Below the pieces are notes generated by a model that saw nothing but the letters and a program-made list of their open reading frames with translations, did no database searches and was not told where the DNA came from. A stretch of 25,125 nt of DNA from CANKHJ01 sp035556495 (GTDB taxonomy: Bacteria; Pseudomonadota; Alphaproteobacteria; Rhizobiales; Xanthobacteraceae), in NCBI GenBank assembly GCA_035556495.1, contig DATMEW010000144.1, positions 1 to 25,125 of the forward strand, written 5' to 3'. Below, in pieces: positions 22,400-25,125 of the stretch; the stretch's first letter is position 1, and each line of letters opens with the position of its first letter. The position numbers and the translations under genes were made by a program.

Positions 22400-23926
22400 A
22401 TGCATGGACCAGTCCATGCCGGTGACGGGAGTACGAAGTTGCGGCAGCCGAGTTCCACCCACCAGCATCAGCACCATTACGCCGGCCACGGTGGACACCT
22501 CGGCCAGCAGCCGCAAGCTCATGTGGCTTCGCGTCACGGTCCTGCATCGGGCCATGCTCAGGGGGCTCTCGCCGCTCACCCGGCCCATGCCGCTCACTCT
22601 CCCGCCCATGGCGAGGGTGCGCAGCCGCCACAGGCCAAGACCAGGCCGCATGGCGCCAAGGGCGGCCAGCGCCGCAACGCCAAGCAGGCCGCCCGGCATT
22701 CGCAGGATTACACCCTGATCCACGGCGGCCGGCAGGTCCGGCTCGGCCCCGTCGCCTTCTGGATCGTGGTCGGCACCCTGGTCGTCATGGGCACCTGGAC
22801 GATCTCCACCGCCACCTATTTCGCGTTCCGCGACGACGTGCTGACCCGCCTCATCGCCCGCCAGGCGGACATGCAATATGCCTATGAGGACCGCATCGCG
22901 GACCTGCGCGGCCAGGTCGACCGCATCTCCAGCCGCCAGTTGCTCGATCAGGAACAGTACGAACAGAAGCTGGATCTGATCCTCCGCCGCCAGTCCGTGC
23001 TCGAATCCCGCGCTTCCGCCATCGGCAGCCTGCCGGATGCCGGCGTCACCGGCTCCGTGCGGCCGGCGCTGCGCAGTTCGTCAGTCATGGAGCCTGCGCT
23101 GCCGAAAGCGGCGCCCGTGAGCGACCGCGTCACCTTCGTCGCACCGCCGGAGAACGAGGCCCGGCTGCAATCCCGCACCCCGTCAGCGACCCGTCTCGCG
23201 GGCCAGACGCCGGCCCTTTCCGGTTTCGAAGGCGTGCTCGCCCGGCTGCAATCGTCCCTCGATACGGTCGAACAGAAACAGACCGCCACCCTGTCCGCCA
23301 TCGAAGAGAAATACGACGGCAAGGTGCGCCGCATCCGCGGTGTCTTTGCGGACCTCGGCATCAATGCCGGCCGCCTGCCGGATCGCGGCGGCGTCGGCGG
23401 CCCGTTCGTTCCCGTCAAGGGCAGCCTCGGCAGCGGCGGCTTCGAGAAGCAGATCCAGCGCATCAACCTCGCCCGCGCCCAGGCCGAGTCGCTCACGCGC
23501 CGCCTGAACGCCATACCCATCCGCAACCCGCTGTTCGGCAGCCTGGACACTTCGTCCGGCTTCGGCGTGCGGCCCGACCCATTCCTTGGCCGCCCCGCCA
23601 TGCACACCGGCCAGGACTTCCGCGGCAGCAGCGGCGACCCGGTGCGCGCCACCGCCAACGGCACGGTGAAGATCGCGAGCTGGCACGGCGGCTATGGCCG
23701 CATGATCGAGATCGACCACGGCGGCGGCATGGCCACCCGCTATGCGCATCTCTCCGCCATCGACGTGAAGGTCGGCCAAAGCATCCGCATGGGCCAAGTG
23801 ATCGGCAAGCTGGGCTCCACCGGCCGCTCCACCGGTCCCCATCTGCATTACGAGACCCGCATCGGCGGCGACGCGGTCAATCCGATGAAATACATCCGCG
23901 CCGGGCTGCGCATCGGAAACATCTGA
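22400..23926 (+). CDS. Membrane-anchored M23 (LytM) family metallopeptidase with histidine-rich N-terminal tail
   Basis: This 508-residue probable cell-wall endopeptidase or amidase activator has three parts. Residues 1-110 are low-complexity and hold 18 histidines (for example HQHQHH at 21-26 and HPAHAAHSPAH at 60-70). One transmembrane helix lies at about 117-141, placing that tail in the cytoplasm, and is followed by a coiled coil (about 150-190 and 270-310). The C-terminal M23 domain has the zinc ligands H402 and D406 (HTGQD) and HLH (481-483), so it is probably catalytically competent. The start is uncertain: ATG 22400, GTG 22379 and TTG 22340 are all in frame, none with a strong ribosome binding site. 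The periplasmic part resembles other Rhizobiales M23 proteins with a GSLDTSSGFGVRPDPFLGRPAMHTG lead-in. Confidence 0.9.
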   Translation: MHGPVHAGDGSTKLRQPSSTHQHQHHYAGHGGHLGQQPQAHVASRHGPASGHAQGALAAHPAHAAHSPAHGEGAQPPQAKTRPHGAKGGQRRNAKQAARHSQDYTLIHGGRQVRLGPVAFWIVVGTLVVMGTWTISTATYFAFRDDVLTRLIARQADMQYAYEDRIADLRGQVDRISSRQLLDQEQYEQKLDLILRRQSVLESRASAIGSLPDAGVTGSVRPALRSSSVMEPALPKAAPVSDRVTFVAPPENEARLQSRTPSATRLAGQTPALSGFEGVLARLQSSLDTVEQKQTATLSAIEEKYDGKVRRIRGVFADLGINAGRLPDRGGVGGPFVPVKGSLGSGGFEKQIQRINLARAQAESLTRRLNAIPIRNPLFGSLDTSSGFGVRPDPFLGRPAMHTGQDFRGSSGDPVRATANGTVKIASWHGGYGRMIEIDHGGGMATRYAHLSAIDVKVGQSIRMGQVIGKLGSTGRSTGPHLHYETRIGGDAVNPMKYIRAGLRIGNI

Positions 23927-23942
23927 CAGCCTCGCAGGCTTC

Positions 23943-23970
23943 CGCCGCCATTCCGCCGTGATTGGCGGCG
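23943..23970. repeat. Inverted repeat after the M23 peptidase gene
   Basis: CGCCGCCA and TGGCGGCG form a perfect 8-bp stem around a 12-nt loop, 16 bases after the stop. There is no T-run. It is at most a weak transcript-end hairpin. Confidence 0.5.
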
Positions 23971-23981
23971 AGCCTCGCGTC

Positions 23982-24401
23982 ATGGGATCGTCCGTCATCG
24001 CCATCCAGCTTCTGCGGCGCTGGGCCATCTGCCTGGTGGCTGCGGCGCTGGCGCTGAACCTGCTGCACGGCCCCGCCATGCTGCTGGCCGCACCCGGCGC
24101 ACCGGCCGATTGCCACAGCATGCTGGCCGCGCCCCTTCTCCAACCGGCGGCAACGACAACAGCCCCGCATATAAGCCACGGGCACGACGCCGCTCAGGCC
24201 GGCGACGACGGCAGCGCCGGTGCCGACCGGATCGCCACCGTTGGCCACTGCCCCTTTGTCAACGTAACGGCGCAACTCGCCGCGCTGCCGGACCTTGCCG
24301 CACGCATCGCCACGGCGGCCCCGCCCGGCCTGCCGGCGCAGGACAATCTCTCGGGTGCGGAGCGCGAGCGCGAGGACCCGCCACCCCGCCGCCTCTCCTG
24401 A
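23982..24401 (+). CDS. Small exported protein, DUF2946-like
   Basis: This 139-residue protein is not confidently recognised. It begins with a basic stretch and a hydrophobic segment (RRWAICLVAAALALNLLHGPAML) that reads as a signal peptide or anchor. The mature part is Ala-rich and has DCHSM, a His cluster HISHGHD, and HCPFVNV, then ends in REREDPPPRRLS. The Cys/His spacing and the PP-R-LS ending resemble DUF2946 proteins, which are often found next to copper genes. A GTG at 23958 is an alternative start. The next gene is a DUF305 protein 71 bp on, so the two may form a unit in periplasmic metal handling. That role is inferred from context and composition. Confidence 0.65.
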   Translation: MGSSVIAIQLLRRWAICLVAAALALNLLHGPAMLLAAPGAPADCHSMLAAPLLQPAATTTAPHISHGHDAAQAGDDGSAGADRIATVGHCPFVNVTAQLAALPDLAARIATAAPPGLPAQDNLSGAEREREDPPPRRLS

Positions 24402-24472
24402 CCGACCGTTTCGCTTTCAACCCGCTCGAGTGCGGCAGCGCGCCGGATGGCCGCGCCGCTCAGGAGAATGAC

Positions 24473-24859
24473 ATGACCAGAACCCGTATCGCCGCCCTGC
24501 TGACAGCAGGCTTCCTCTCGGCCGCGCTCAGCGCGGGCCCCGCCGCCGCCCAGCACCATGGCCACGGCTCCCATGCCGCGACATCGGCCAAGCCGCAGGC
24601 GGAGACCGCCGCCACCAAGGCTTACCGCGCCGCCAACGACACCATGCACAAGGACATGGACATCGCCTTTACCGGCAACGCCGATGCGGATTTCGCACGC
24701 GGCATGATCCCGCATCATCAGGGCGCCATCGATATGGCCCGCGTGGTGCTCGCGCATGGCAAGGACCCCGAAATCCGCAAGCTCGCGGAAGAGGTGATCA
24801 AGGCGCAGGAAGGCGAGATCGCCTGGATGAAGGCATGGCTCAAGAAACACGGTCACTGA
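24473..24859 (+). CDS. DUF305 family periplasmic protein (CopM-like)
   Basis: This 128-residue exported protein has a clear Sec signal peptide (MTRTRIAALLTAGFLSAALSAGPAAAQ, cleavage probably after AAA-Q or nearby). The mature N-terminus is His-rich (QHHGHGSH), and the DUF305 hallmark MIPHHQGAIDMARVVL lies at about 78-93, followed by EIRKLAEEVIKAQEGEIAWMKAWL. The PHHQ histidines and methionines are the presumed metal ligands; the cyanobacterial relative CopM binds copper. The ATG at 24473 has CAGGAG just upstream. A longer upstream frame lacks family features and overlaps the preceding gene. Copper binding is inferred from family and neighbour. Confidence 0.9.
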   Translation: MTRTRIAALLTAGFLSAALSAGPAAAQHHGHGSHAATSAKPQAETAATKAYRAANDTMHKDMDIAFTGNADADFARGMIPHHQGAIDMARVVLAHGKDPEIRKLAEEVIKAQEGEIAWMKAWLKKHGH

Positions 24860-24924
24860 GCCGGGCCTGAACCGCAATGACGGCGGGTCCGGTTCAACGC
24901 CGGGCTCGCCGCCTCGCCCGTTTT
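24858..24924 (+). terminator. Imperfect terminator-like hairpin after the DUF305 gene
   Basis: GAGCCGGGCCTGAACC (24858-24873) pairs imperfectly with GGTTCAACGCCGGGCTC (24891-24907), and a TTTTCTCT run follows at 24921. The arm begins within the stop codon. The distance from stem to T-run (13 nt) weakens the call. Confidence 0.4.
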
Positions 24925-25084
24925 CTCTGTCAGCGCGCGGTAAGGACAGGCTGAAACACACGCGCCATCGCTACGGCCGAGGCACGGCCCCGGCCTCTCC
25001 CGCAGCGAAAGCGGGCTTTGACCTGTTTGTTCCACGGGGTTGTCGTCTCACGAAGCGGGAGACGCGCTGAAACGACAAGCTGAA

Positions 25085-25115
25085 ATTCCGGTTCCGACCC
25101 GATCAGAACCGGAAT
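25085..25115. repeat. Perfect 10-bp inverted repeat at the right edge
   Basis: ATTCCGGTTC and GAACCGGAAT enclose an 11-nt loop. The rest of 24925-25125 holds no convincing gene; a weaker GTCTC/GAGAC pair lies near 25045-25063. It resembles dispersed intergenic palindromes of Rhizobiales or the end of a transcript outside the window. Confidence 0.6.
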
Positions 25116-25125
25116 GCCTCAGTCC

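Noticed and set aside
22382..22876. Minus-strand frame opposite the His-rich tail of the M23 gene
   Set aside because: No ribosome binding site or domain; the plus-strand frame continues into a complete M23 domain.

Overview
The window is a GC-rich, gene-dense chromosomal segment from an alphaproteobacterium, most likely of the order Hyphomicrobiales (Rhizobiales). The evidence for this is the gene order (a divergent alpha/beta hydrolase, a cysteine desulfurase, then sufB-C-D-S-T-A; divergent anmK and tyrS), the N-terminal region of the GGDEF protein, and a 45-bp intergenic palindrome (17029-17073) that I recognise from memory as a common Rhizobiales repeat. I see no phage, transposon, CRISPR array, rRNA or tRNA. 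Almost everything is housekeeping or stress-related core genome, and no intergenic stretch exceeds about 270 bases.

Layout, left to right. 3-1949: parE, cut by the window start. 2039-3214 (minus): pobA, 4-hydroxybenzoate 3-monooxygenase, with no neighbouring regulator. 3463-4890: RhlE-type DEAD-box RNA helicase. 5015-6073: soluble GGDEF diguanylate cyclase. 6093-13491 (minus): the iron-sulfur assembly cluster, transcribed right to left as IscS/NifS-like cysteine desulfurase, sufB, sufC, sufD, sufS, sufT, sufA and a TfoX N-terminal-domain protein. 13675-14334: alpha/beta hydrolase divergent from that cluster. 14353-15474 (minus) anmK and 15585-16862 tyrS, divergent. 17075-20710 (minus): a 1211-residue AsmA/YhdP-like envelope protein, divergent from a Bcp/PrxQ peroxiredoxin (20882-21352). 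21492-22241: SDR oxidoreductase. 22400-23926: membrane-anchored M23 (LytM) peptidase with a histidine-rich cytoplasmic tail. 23982-24401 and 24473-24859: two small exported proteins (DUF2946-like and DUF305), plausibly a copper-handling pair.

The SUF cluster is the centre of interest. Genes sufB to sufT are tightly packed with short overlaps (TAATG, ATGA) and form one transcription unit. The leader upstream of the first desulfurase has a perfect 13-bp palindrome resembling the Irr box/iron control element, next to a plausible promoter. Between sufT and sufA there is a strong rho-independent-type hairpin on the minus strand, followed by a perfect FNR/FixK-type sequence (TTGAT-N4-ATCAA) just upstream of the sufA ribosome binding site. 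This suggests that sufA and the coupled tfoX-like gene form a separately controlled, oxygen-responsive sub-operon within an iron-controlled cluster. No clearly novel large system is visible. The most checkable new ideas are this regulatory split, the TfoX-domain protein as a SUF-associated partner, the His-rich tail on the M23 peptidase beside putative copper genes, and the peroxiredoxin with only one cysteine.
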